A DNA stretch of 64,000 nt, from the NCBI RefSeq assembly GCF_018603905.1, contig NZ_JAHFZZ010000001.1:496001-560000 (forward strand). Reading direction: 5' to 3'. The DNA comes from Nonomuraea sp. NEAU-A123. GTDB taxonomy: Bacteria; Actinomycetota; Actinomycetes; Streptosporangiales; Streptosporangiaceae. Within the stretch, counting starts at the first letter, position 1. Each line of letters begins with the position of its first letter. Made by a program: the position numbers and the translations under genes. The notes beneath the pieces are model-generated. The model did not search any database. It was not told the DNA's origin and saw only the letters and a program-made list of their open reading frames with translations. Of the stretch, positions 16,386-24,379 are shown piece by piece.

Positions 16386-17576
16386 CTACGGAAGGGCTTC
16401 GTACAGCGCCTCGATCAGGCCGCGGACCCGGAAATCGCCCCCTTCCAGCAGTTCGGAGCCGCGGTTGGGGACGTAGGCGAAGGCCAGGCCGCGCTCGGGG
16501 TCGGCGAAGGCGAACGAGCCGCTGGCGCCGCTGTGCCCGAACAGCCCGGCGATCTTCTCCGGCACGGGCCACATCGGGCCGCCGGGCAGCGCGAACCCGA
16601 GCCCCCACGACGTCCGCACCCGCAGGATCTCGTCGATGCCGTCGCCGTAGGAGTGCCGGACCTGGTCCACGAGCTGAGGGCTGAGGAGCCGAACGCCGTC
16701 CACCTCGCCGATCAACGCGGCGTAGTAGCGCGCCAGCGATGGGGCGGAGGCGACACCGTCCATGGACGGGCTCTCCACCTGGTAGGTGCTCGGGTCGTTC
16801 GTGGCGTCCCACCCGATGGCGATGCTGCCGAACATCGAGCGGTACGTCAGCGTGGTGGGATCGTTCAGAGCGTGGACCATGTCGGCCAGCTCAGGCAGCT
16901 CCATGCCCAGCATGACCTGTTCGGTGTCGGGGACCACCATGGTGGCCATCCGCGGTAGCTCGCTGTCGGGCACGCGGATGTAGCAGTCGAGGCCGCCGAG
17001 CGGTGCGCCGATCTCGCGGGCGAAGAACTCGCTCAACCTCATCCCGGACACCCGCCGGACGATTTCACCGGCCAGGTGGCCGAAGGTCACGCCGTGATAG
17101 CCGTGCGCGGTGCCGGGTGGCCATTCGGGTGCGGCGGCGGCCAGGGTGTCCGTGATCGGCGTCCAGTCCCGAAGGTCTTCCCAGGTGATCGGTCTGGCCT
17201 CCATCGAGGTCAGTCCCGCGCGGTGGCTGAGCAGCACCCGAACGGTGATCTGGCCCTTGCCGTTCTGGGCGAACTCCGGCCAGTACGCTGCCACCGGAGC
17301 GTCCAGGTCCACCTGACCCCGCTCGACCAGGAGCAGCAGGGCTCCCGCCGCGAAGGTCTTGGTGGTCGAGGCCAGGGCCGCGATCGTGTCGCGCTCCCAT
17401 GGCCGCCGGGTGCCGAGGTCGGCTAAGCCGCCCCACAGGTCCACGACCTGCGCTCCGTGTTGGTAGATGGTCAGCCCGGCGCCCACCTCGGCGTCCTGGG
17501 CGAAATTGCGCTGAAGGGCGGCCATCACCGGCTCGAAGCCGTTGGCGACTGTCCCGTGAACCTCGGTGACGTCCAT
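16386..17576 (-). CDS. serine beta-lactamase-family hydrolase (class C / EstB-like)
   Basis: This 396-aa enzyme has the SxxK nucleophile motif in ALASTTKTFAAGALLLL, a Tyr motif in GTAHGYHGVTFGHLAGEI (YxN-like position is YHG), and the C-terminal FGHSGASGSFAFADPERGLAFAYVPN block in place of KTG. This pattern is typical of esterases/peptidases of the beta-lactamase family rather than true AmpC. There is no signal peptide, so it is likely cytoplasmic. The ATG at 17576 has AGGAG six bases upstream; the frame is open further but has no support. Regulation by the adjacent TetR is suggested by shared operator motifs. Confidence 0.88.
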   Translation of the reverse strand: MDVTEVHGTVANGFEPVMAALQRNFAQDAEVGAGLTIYQHGAQVVDLWGGLADLGTRRPWERDTIAALASTTKTFAAGALLLLVERGQVDLDAPVAAYWPEFAQNGKGQITVRVLLSHRAGLTSMEARPITWEDLRDWTPITDTLAAAAPEWPPGTAHGYHGVTFGHLAGEIVRRVSGMRLSEFFAREIGAPLGGLDCYIRVPDSELPRMATMVVPDTEQVMLGMELPELADMVHALNDPTTLTYRSMFGSIAIGWDATNDPSTYQVESPSMDGVASAPSLARYYAALIGEVDGVRLLSPQLVDQVRHSYGDGIDEILRVRTSWGLGFALPGGPMWPVPEKIAGLFGHSGASGSFAFADPERGLAFAYVPNRGSELLEGGDFRVRGLIEALYEALP

Positions 17577-17599
17577 GCTGCTCCTGTTCACCCCACTCG

Positions 17600-17648
17600 A
17601 CCGACCGGTAGGTCGGCTCACGGGACGGCAGCCTATCTACCGGTCGGT
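17600..17648. promoter_or_regulatory. two probable TetR operators upstream of the hydrolase
   Basis: ACCGACCGGTAGGT (17600-17613) and, in inverted orientation, ATCTACCGGTCGGT (17635-17648) lie 24-72 bp upstream of the beta-lactamase-family start. They match the site ahead of the TetR gene. Confidence 0.6.
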
Positions 17649-17689
17649 CGGGTAGCAACCTGGTCAAGGAAAAGAAACGTCGCGTAGCC

Positions 17690-17901
17690 GGTACGCCCGG
17701 CTCCCCGTCGGTCGTGCTGCCGGCGAAGTCTTCGACAAGGCGGCCCACCGACAGAGCGGGCGTTTCACCTAGAACTGGTGTCGCTCCGTTAGCGAGAAGA
17801 TCCGTGTGCTCGCGGAGCCTCCGGATCACACCGAACGTCAGCAGCAGATTGAGCACCGTGAGTTCGGTGACGAGGACAATACTCGCGACGAGTCCTGACA
17901 T
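17690..17901 (-). pseudogene. truncated TlpA/MauD-like thiol-disulfide reductase (N-terminal stub)
   Basis: From ATG 17901, with AAGGAG upstream, the frame reads MSGLVASIVLVTELTVLNLL then LTFGVIRRLREHTDLL and a DFAGSTTDGEP segment. This is the membrane anchor and first strand of TlpA-family redox proteins that usually continue into a CxxC thioredoxin domain. After about residue 70 the similarity stops, and the frame runs into the promoter of the neighbouring hydrolase. The thioredoxin domain is missing. The boundary at 17690 is approximate. Confidence 0.6.
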
Positions 17902-18293
17902 AGGTCCACTCCTTTCGCCATGGCCGGGCACCGCAACCCTAAGAACCACGGCGATAGGCGACGCATACGTACTCGTGTATCGGTCCGATCGGCAGCGTCA
18001 TGCTCGGCTGGATAGTGCCAAGGGCCGAGGCGGCGGCGTACGCTCCGCCCCCGGAATGGATCGGGTGCTGCGACTTTCAGATCTGCCGCTTCCGGAGCGG
18101 GAGCGGCGTGATCGCGTGCGCCCAATGCCTGGACCCGCGCTGTCGATGACCAGGTGGCCGGACCACAGATGCCCCCGCGCCCATGGTGGGCGCGGGGGAG
18201 TCGCGCTTCTCAGCCGCGGGTCAGACCCGGAACGGCAGGTTGGTTCGCTCGCGCGGTGGACTCGCGCAATGGGACGAGCGCGATCCGCGCGGG
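17902..18293. other. about 390 bp without a supported gene
   Basis: Between the two gene remnants I see no reading frame with recognisable protein character. It contains the strong hairpin at 18172-18198 and is probably decayed sequence. Confidence 0.5.
18172..18198. terminator. very stable GC hairpin
   Basis: CCCCCGCGCCCA (18172-18183) and TGGGCGCGGGGG (18187-18198) form a perfect 12-bp stem with a 3-base loop, about 95 bp beyond the end of the pseudogene at 18294. It is probably the old terminator of that gene. Confidence 0.55.
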
Positions 18294-18868
18294 TCAGTGG
18301 GTGGACGGCGACGGGGCGAAGGGCTGGATGTCCCCGCGGCAGCGCGTGATCTTCGGCGCCGGGGCCAGCGGATGGATCAGGTAGTCGTACACCGCGTTGT
18401 CGACGCACGCGGACGTCAGCAGAGCCGTGTGGCCCCAGCCGTCGCTGGAGACCAGGCGGCTGCTCGGCAGCAGTCGCGCCACGCTCACCGCGCTGTCGTG
18501 GCTGGTGACCGGATCCCACTTGTTGCCGATCACCAGGACGGGCGCGGCGGTGTCGCGCCGTGCGGATCGTCGTAGTCCAGGGGGAGCTCCGCGGTGGCGC
18601 ATTGGGCGGTCTTCCGGCACGTCGTCCAGCGCAGGACGGGTGTGGGCACCTGGTCCACCCGGCGGGCCTCGGCGGGACTCGTACGGTCGGCACCGGTCGC
18701 GGTGGGGGTCGAAGCGGCGGCCGCGTCTCCTGACCGGCCGGGTGTGCAGGCGAGGCCGGTCAGGGCCACGGACAGGAGGATCGGCGTCACGATGAGGCGG
18801 GGACCGCGTCGGGTCCGGGTCTGCTCTGGCGCGCCTGTGCGGGGTGAAGCTGTTGTCATGCCGACCAT
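18294..18868 (-). pseudogene. internally deleted secreted alpha/beta hydrolase (TAP family)
   Basis: The 5' part (from about 18868) encodes a lipoprotein-like signal (LLSVALTGLAC) and the start of a tripeptidyl-aminopeptidase-family protein (WTTCRKTAQCATAELPLDYDDPHG). In a different frame the DNA then continues with the C-terminal TAP-like domain (APVLVIGNKWDPVTSHDS..., SSDGWGHTALLTSACVDNAV). The central 300 or so residues, including the nucleophile GxSxG, are absent, and the two parts are out of frame near 18555. An intact paralogue lies at 59162-60625. It cannot be catalytic. Confidence 0.7.
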
Positions 18869-18958
18869 CGTTCGGCAGCGGCGCCGCCTGGTCACCGGCG
18901 TGTGCCAGAGAGTTGGGGGTGGGGTCTGCCCCACCCCCTCCGGGTGGTCAGCGGGTGA

Positions 18959-19774
18959 TCAGGGGTCGCCGTCGCCCCAGCGTGGTTCGTCGAGGAGCCG
19001 GAGGTCTGATGGGCCGATCGTGGCGGTGGCCAGCAGCGCGGTGATCAGGTTGTGGTTGAGCGTGTTGCCCAGCGGCGCCGGGATCTCCTCCTCCAAGAGT
19101 CCGGGCACCTCGGCGCTGAGCCGCTTGCGCGTCTGGGAGACGATGTGGGCGGCCCGTTTCCCGGTCCACCCCTCTCCGGGCCTGAGGCGACCGAGCTCGT
19201 CGGCGATCTGTGCCCAGGTCAGCGGCTGCGGCCAGGGCTCGGGCCGCAGGTATCGCTGGCCCAGGCAGACCAGGACCAGGCGTTCGACGGGGCTCAGGCG
19301 CCACTTGGGCGGGTCGCGGGTGTCGGCCTCATGGCGGTTCGCCGTGGCCGGGCTCGGTGGTGTCATGACGATCCGTACTTCGAGCAGGTGTTCTTGCTCA
19401 GGGGCGACGATGAACAGCGGCGTGTGCCCCACCGGCAACGCCGCCCGGTGTCCGGTGAGCACCAGCCGCGAGCCTGGAAGGCGGATGGGGAGGGTGCCGA
19501 GGTTGTACAGGATCCACTGCCCGTGCTGGTAGGTGATGTATCCGTGCTGTCGGCTGACGTACGGGTCGTTGGGGCCGACGCAGACATGGACATCCGGCTC
19601 GCAACGCCCGAACACCACATCGAACCCGGCGTCCGGCGCGACGCGTATCCCGCCGTTGGTTCCTCGGACGTACAGCGTGCCGGGCACGGCAGGAGGAAGG
19701 CCGTCGGCGAGGGTTCCGGACTCCTTCGGCAGGATGTCCACTTTGCTCAGGGGTCTGCGCATCGTCTCCGCCAT
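18959..19774 (-). CDS. FHA-domain protein with C-terminal helical/HTH region
   Basis: The 271-aa protein has a forkhead-associated fold at about 45-125: DVVFGRCEPDVHVCVG (FGR), DPYVSRQHGYITYQHGQWIL (the SRxH phosphothreonine-binding core) and YNLGTLPIRLPG (N-G/L loop). The C-terminal part (KWRLSPVERLVLVCLGQRYL..., LTWAQIADELGR, RAAHIVSQTRKRLSAEV) looks like a winged or sigma-4-like HTH. ATG 19774 has GGAGG at nine bases. It is transcribed divergently from the Ser/Thr kinase next to it, and FHA domains bind phosphothreonine, so kinase-controlled DNA binding is a reasonable inference. Confidence 0.82.
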   Translation of the reverse strand: MAETMRRPLSKVDILPKESGTLADGLPPAVPGTLYVRGTNGGIRVAPDAGFDVVFGRCEPDVHVCVGPNDPYVSRQHGYITYQHGQWILYNLGTLPIRLPGSRLVLTGHRAALPVGHTPLFIVAPEQEHLLEVRIVMTPPSPATANRHEADTRDPPKWRLSPVERLVLVCLGQRYLRPEPWPQPLTWAQIADELGRLRPGEGWTGKRAAHIVSQTRKRLSAEVPGLLEEEIPAPLGNTLNHNLITALLATATIGPSDLRLLDEPRWGDGDP

Positions 19775-19858
19775 CTCCACACGCCTCCGGGAGTCACGGT
19801 AGCCGCCGACTCTCGGGAGGGGTCCCGGCGGCCTTGACAGAAGGATGTTCGGGAAGAG

Positions 19859-19872
19859 TTACTGATTAGTAA
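19859..19872. promoter_or_regulatory. A+T-rich inverted repeat in the kinase/FHA divergent promoter
   Basis: TTACT (19859-19863) and AGTAA (19868-19872) form a short inverted repeat in an unusually A+T-rich stretch, about 40 bp upstream of the kinase start. No ribosome site precedes that start, so the promoter may produce a very short leader. Confidence 0.35.
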
Positions 19873-19911
19873 GCTTGTGGTAGATCCATTCTGTAGCATC
19901 ACAATTACCGC

Positions 19912-21852
19912 ATGCCAAACTTCACGCCGCTCATGCCCGGGGATCCCCAGAAGCTGGGTGGCCTGGAGCTCCTCGGCAAGTTGGGCGAAGGCGGGCAGGG
20001 CGTCGTCTACCTTGCCGGGACCCCTATGGGTGCGCGCATGGCGATCAAGTGGCTGCGGCATGAGCAGTCTGACGACGAGGACAGCGTCAAGCGGTTCCTG
20101 CGCGAGGCGGAGGTCGCCCGGCGGGTGGCGCCGTTCTGCACCGCCACTGTCCTCAGCACGGGCGTCGAGCAGGGCCGGCCGTACATCATGAGCGAGTACG
20201 TCGAGGGCCGCTCCCTGGAGCGGATCGTCAGGGACGACGGCCCGCTCACCGGCGGAAACCTGGAGCGGCTCGCCATCGGCACCGCCACCGCGCTTGCCGC
20301 GATCCACGAGGCGAACGTGGTGCACCGGGACTTCAAACCCGGCAACGTCATCATGGGCGCCGGTGGGCCGCGCGTGATCGACTTCGGCATCGCGCGCACG
20401 CTGAGCCCAGCCACGATGACGAGCAGCACGCAGATCGGGACGCCTGCCTACATGTCGCCCGAGCAGATCATGGGGCAGGGGCTCGGACCCGCGACCGACA
20501 TGTTCTCCTGGGCCGCCACGATGGTCTTCGCGTCGTGCGGGCGAGCGCCGTTCGGCAGCGACGGGACGCACGCCGTGATGAGCAGGGTGCTCAGGAACCC
20601 GCCCGATCTGGGCTCGCTCGGTGGACGGCTACGTGAGCTGGTGCAGCAGTGCCTCGCCAAGGACCCGGCGCAGCGGCCGACGGCCAAGCAGGTGATCCTG
20701 CGCCTGCTGCGGAACGCGGAGCCCGACTCCGACCCCCTCGTGGAGGGAACCAAACAGGCCGCTCCGCATGCGGACCGCACCAGGCCGTCGCGCAGGCCGA
20801 TCCTCATCGGCGCGGGGGCGCTGATCGTGGCGGTCGTCGTGGTGGCCGGGGTGGTCGTGCCCGGGTGGCTGCGGAAGCCCACGCCCCCGCCGGAACTCGT
20901 GGCCACATCGTCGAAGGGGGCGACTCCGGCCCCGGCCACCCCCGTCAAGACCACGCTGCCCGGCGGCTCGATCACGCTCTACGAGCTCCCGTCCGACCCG
21001 GTCACGCTGACGGCGTACGAGGTCGATGACCAGAAAAATGATGACGACATCGACTATGCCCGGCAATCGCTGCGGGGCACGTTCGACAAGTATCCGGGCA
21101 ACGTGGAGTCGCTGGTTTCGCCCAACGGCCGGTATCTCGCGGGAAGGCCGTACGGATATACCTCGGACGGCTACGACTCGATCCTTCTCTCCGACAGGCC
21201 GGCCGGCTCCAGCTTCCGGGTCAAGACCGTACGCAAGCCGCTGGACACCGCTCTCCGTTCCTGGTCGAAGGACAGCTCGAAGGTCCTCCTCAACGTCAAC
21301 AAGAAGATCAAGAACAAGGAAGGCAAGGACGCCTGGATCACCGTGGGTTTCGCGATCATCAACGTGGCCGAGAGCAAGGTCAGTGTGATCAATGTGGCCG
21401 ACGACTCGATCCGGGACAGCGACTTCGGCTGGGACGGCAGAGAAGAAGGCGTGGTCATCGTCTACGGCAAGGACGAGGGGCTGCGCTTCTTCGACGCCGC
21501 CGGCAAGCCCACGCGGGACATATCGGGTGTCGGGCCGCTGGCGTCCGGGACCCGCGACATCTTCTCGCCCTCAGGAAAGACGTTCGTGACCGACTGCCCG
21601 GGCGGCGGCGACGGCGATCACTGCCTCTGGGACGCCGGCACCGGCCATCAGGTCCGCAAGTTCTCCTCCGACTGCGACAAGGTGCTCGGCTGGTACGACG
21701 AGTCGCGGCTCTACTGCTGGGAGTTGGACAACGCGACCAACGACGAGGTCCGCGTCATGGGGTTCGACGGCAAGCTGACGCGCAGGCTGTTGGAGGCGCC
21801 GGACAAGCTGGACGTCTCCCCGTACTTCACGGCCACTCCCGCCCGTTCTTGA
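19912..21852 (+). CDS. receptor-like Ser/Thr protein kinase
   Basis: The 646-aa kinase has a cytoplasmic Hanks domain (about 15-275): glycine loop GKLGEGGQGVVYLA (23-36), ATP Lys46 in AIKWL, catalytic HRDFKPGNV (His138-Asp140), DFGIA, and the activation-segment GTPAYMSPEQ. After a Pro/Arg-rich linker there is one TM helix (about 297-320, LIGAGALIVAVVVVAGVVVP). An extracytoplasmic part of about 320 residues follows that repeatedly reads like beta-propeller blades (LVSPNGRYLAG, FSPSGKTFVTD, LGWYDESRLYCW). It likely senses an external signal. It faces the FHA gene across a 137-bp gap. Confidence 0.93.
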   Translation: MPNFTPLMPGDPQKLGGLELLGKLGEGGQGVVYLAGTPMGARMAIKWLRHEQSDDEDSVKRFLREAEVARRVAPFCTATVLSTGVEQGRPYIMSEYVEGRSLERIVRDDGPLTGGNLERLAIGTATALAAIHEANVVHRDFKPGNVIMGAGGPRVIDFGIARTLSPATMTSSTQIGTPAYMSPEQIMGQGLGPATDMFSWAATMVFASCGRAPFGSDGTHAVMSRVLRNPPDLGSLGGRLRELVQQCLAKDPAQRPTAKQVILRLLRNAEPDSDPLVEGTKQAAPHADRTRPSRRPILIGAGALIVAVVVVAGVVVPGWLRKPTPPPELVATSSKGATPAPATPVKTTLPGGSITLYELPSDPVTLTAYEVDDQKNDDDIDYARQSLRGTFDKYPGNVESLVSPNGRYLAGRPYGYTSDGYDSILLSDRPAGSSFRVKTVRKPLDTALRSWSKDSSKVLLNVNKKIKNKEGKDAWITVGFAIINVAESKVSVINVADDSIRDSDFGWDGREEGVVIVYGKDEGLRFFDAAGKPTRDISGVGPLASGTRDIFSPSGKTFVTDCPGGGDGDHCLWDAGTGHQVRKFSSDCDKVLGWYDESRLYCWELDNATNDEVRVMGFDGKLTRRLLEAPDKLDVSPYFTATPARS

Positions 21853-21853
21853 A

Positions 21854-22957
21854 TCACCGCCCTCCGCCCAGGACGCGCATGGTCGCGACGACGTCCGGCT
21901 CTTGGTTGAAGTAGTGGAAGCCGAAGCGGATCCGGTCGCTCAGGGCGGTGGCCCGCACGCCGTGCTCACGCAGCCGCAGGGCGACGTGGTCGGCCCGGTC
22001 GGTATGGAGCACGACGATGTGGGATCCCGGTCCGTCCGTCACCCTCCGCAGGCCGATCGCCCGCGCCTGGTCGGTCAGCCGCCCCGCGAGCCCGAGGCAG
22101 TGCCGTTCGACCTGATCGGCGTCGAGCGAGGTGAGCAGTTCGAGTGCGGCCTTGGCGCCGATCCAGGAGAACCAGGCCGGTGAGGCGTCGGCTCTCCTGG
22201 CATCCTGCGCGAGGTTCGCGGGACCCCCGAAGTACTGGTACGGCGGGTTTGTCGACTTCCATCCCGGCACGAGGGGCTTCAGTTCGCTGAGGCGGTCGGG
22301 CCTGGTGACGAGCCAGGCGGCGCCTCGCGGGCACAGCAGCCATTTGTAGCCGTGCACGGCGAAGTAGTCGGGACGGATCCCGGCCGCGTCGAAACGCAGC
22401 ACACCCAGTGACTGGGTCAGGTTGACGAACAGCCGCGCGCCCACCCGGTCGGTCGCGGCTCGCAAGGCCGCGAGGTCCAACCGCTGCCCCTCCCGGCTGG
22501 TCACCTCGCTCACCGCGAGGAGAGAGACGCGCTCGTCCAGCGCCTTGATCAGGTCCTCCACCCGCGTCGTGCCGCCCCGAGCCGGTACGGTGACCACCTC
22601 GTGCCGCGCGGACCAGGGGAACAGGTTGCTCTGGAACTCTTCGGCAGGTACCACGATCCGGCCCGGCGGCAGCGACGCCGCCACCGTGGCCGCGGCTTCA
22701 CCGAGCGAGCCCAGCGTCGACACCGTCGCGGGAGCCACACCGGTCAGTCGCGCGAACAGGACGCGAGCCTGCTCAGCGGCCCCGTCCCAGTCGAGCCAGT
22801 CGAACTCGCCAGACGACCAGGCCGCCAGCGTTTCCCGCATCGCCTCCACCACCGGCCGCGCGCCGGGTGGGGCGCCGGGCGTGTCGAGCCAGACCGTCGA
22901 ACGGAGTGCGGGGAAGAGCTCCCGGAACCGGGCCGAGGTGATCGGGCGGGAGATCAC
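21854..22957 (-). CDS. class V PLP-dependent aminotransferase / cysteine-desulfurase-like
   Basis: This 367-aa fold-type I PLP enzyme has the Schiff-base Lys in FAVHGYKWLLCPRGAAW, the cofactor-ring interaction region VSEVTSREGQRLDLAAL, and a C-terminal RFGFHYFNQEPDV typical of the kynureninase/cysteine-desulfurase-like branch (isopenicillin-N-epimerase-type proteins also belong here). The reaction is not deducible; transamination, racemisation or beta-elimination are all possible. GTG 22957 overlaps the stop of the RidA gene (GTGA), tying its product to imine/enamine handling. Confidence 0.87.
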   Translation of the reverse strand: MISRPITSARFRELFPALRSTVWLDTPGAPPGARPVVEAMRETLAAWSSGEFDWLDWDGAAEQARVLFARLTGVAPATVSTLGSLGEAAATVAASLPPGRIVVPAEEFQSNLFPWSARHEVVTVPARGGTTRVEDLIKALDERVSLLAVSEVTSREGQRLDLAALRAATDRVGARLFVNLTQSLGVLRFDAAGIRPDYFAVHGYKWLLCPRGAAWLVTRPDRLSELKPLVPGWKSTNPPYQYFGGPANLAQDARRADASPAWFSWIGAKAALELLTSLDADQVERHCLGLAGRLTDQARAIGLRRVTDGPGSHIVVLHTDRADHVALRLREHGVRATALSDRIRFGFHYFNQEPDVVATMRVLGGGR

Positions 22958-23364
22958 CGGCGCGGCACCGCGGCCATGCCCTCGATCTCGACCGTCAGCT
23001 CAGGAGCGGCCAGCGCGGCCACCACCGCGAGTGAGTGTGCGGGCCAGTCACCCTCTGGGTACCACCTGGCGAACACGGCCTCTCTGGCGGCACGGTACCC
23101 CTCGAGATGCTCGGCGCCCGAGACCAGTGTCAGCAGCTTCACCAGCTGCTCAGGCCCCGCGTCCATGGACTCCAGCAGCCGCTCGATGTTGGCCAAGGCC
23201 TGCCGCGTCTGCGACTCCGCGTCCGGGCCGGACAGAGCGCCGTCCTCCAGCGTACCGACCTGGCCGGAGATGAACACCAGCTCGTGATCAGCCGGTACGG
23301 CGGCCAGGTGGCTGTACTGGCCGATCGGCGGCGCGAGATTGACCGGGTTCCAGCGGCGGATCAT
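22954..23364 (-). CDS. RidA/YjgF/YER057c/UK114 family protein (enamine/imine deaminase-like)
   Basis: The 136-aa protein has the RidA fold: NLAPPIGQYSHLAAVPADHELVFISGQVG at the start, the TRQALANIERLL helix, and a C-terminal LTVEIEGMAAVPRR. RidA proteins hydrolyse reactive enamines/imines made by PLP enzymes. The Arg usually found in the 'CTRVEV/R-x-x-x-V' segment appears shifted, so catalytic competence is not certain. AAGGAG precedes ATG 23364. It is first in a two-gene operon with the class V aminotransferase. Confidence 0.9.
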   Translation of the reverse strand: MIRRWNPVNLAPPIGQYSHLAAVPADHELVFISGQVGTLEDGALSGPDAESQTRQALANIERLLESMDAGPEQLVKLLTLVSGAEHLEGYRAAREAVFARWYPEGDWPAHSLAVVAALAAPELTVEIEGMAAVPRR

Positions 23365-23438
23365 CGGTTACTCCTTCGTACGGATCGCAGGCACACGTTA
23401 GGAGAGCGCGGTCGAGATTTTCAGCCGTCCGTTGGCGG

Positions 23439-23460
23439 GATTTCAGATAATCGAAAAATC
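23439..23460. promoter_or_regulatory. candidate IclR operator
   Basis: GATTTC...GAAAAATC (23439-23460) is an imperfect inverted repeat with TTTC/GAAA arms, in the divergent gap between the RidA operon and the IclR gene. A related GATTTTCAG lies at 23416-23424. IclR-type sites are often A+T-rich palindromes of this kind. Confidence 0.45.
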
Positions 23461-23533
23461 ACTTCATTCTTGTGCACAAGGCCGAGCTCAAGCCGCACAG
23501 TAGCGGTCGCCGGAAGCCGGAAGAAGGTGGCTG

Positions 23534-24334
23534 ATGCCCGATTCGAACACGCAGACCGTACTGCACACGTTGGAGCGCGGTTTGACGCTGCTCGAAGCCG
23601 TGGCCACGGCCGACGGCACGGCGACGGCGAAGGTCCTGAGCCGCAAGCTCGACATCAAGATCGGCACGTGCTACCACCTGCTCCGCACACTGCTGGCCAC
23701 CGGACATGTGGTCCGGTTGCCCGGCGGACGCTATGACGTGGGCCCGCGTGCGGCCTCGTTGAGCCGGCACCTCCAGCAGCGGTCAGGGCCGTCGCCCGAG
23801 CTGGCCGCGATCCTCACCAGACTGCACAACAAGACCCAGGAGACGTCCTACCTGTCCGGCTGGTATCACGGCACGCTCACCCTGCAGCACTACCTGTCCG
23901 GCCTGCATGCGGTGAGCGTGGGCAATCTCGACGTCGGCTACACCGGCCACATGCACGCGCGCGCCTCCTGCAAAGCCGTGCTCGCCTTCCTGCCCCACGA
24001 GCAGGTGGCCGCGATGTTCGACGGGGTGGAACTCGCGCCGGTCACCTCGCACACGATCACCGACTACGACAGGTTCGTCGCCGAGCTGGCGCGCGTGCGC
24101 AAGCAGGGGTACGCGCTGGACCTGGAGGAGTTCTGTGAGGGTGTGTCCTGCGTGGCCGCACCGTTCTACGACGCTTCCGGCTCGCCGTTCGGCGCGTTCA
24201 CGGTGTCCGTGCCCGCGGACCGTTTCCGTGAGAGGCGGCTGTGGTTGACCACGGAAGTACGCGAAGCCGCTTCGATAGCGACCGGTTTGCTGCGCACCGG
24301 CCGACTGACAGTGCCACAGGCCGCGCGCGCCTGA
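23534..24334 (+). CDS. IclR-family transcriptional regulator
   Basis: The 266-aa regulator has an N-terminal winged HTH (about 5-70: TVLHTLERGLTLLEAVATAD...SRKLDIKIGTCYHLLRTLLATG) and an IclR effector domain (about 80-250) with GYTGHMHARASCKAVLAFLP, ALDLEEFCEGVSCVAAPFYD and GAFTVSVPADRF. AAGGTGG precedes the ATG. It is divergent from the RidA/aminotransferase operon, which it probably controls, and lies upstream of the MDR reductase in the same direction. Confidence 0.92.
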   Translation: MPDSNTQTVLHTLERGLTLLEAVATADGTATAKVLSRKLDIKIGTCYHLLRTLLATGHVVRLPGGRYDVGPRAASLSRHLQQRSGPSPELAAILTRLHNKTQETSYLSGWYHGTLTLQHYLSGLHAVSVGNLDVGYTGHMHARASCKAVLAFLPHEQVAAMFDGVELAPVTSHTITDYDRFVAELARVRKQGYALDLEEFCEGVSCVAAPFYDASGSPFGAFTVSVPADRFRERRLWLTTEVREAASIATGLLRTGRLTVPQAARA

Positions 24335-24379
24335 CTTTCGCCGATGCGGTGACCCGCTCGGTCCATGAAGGAGGTTGTC

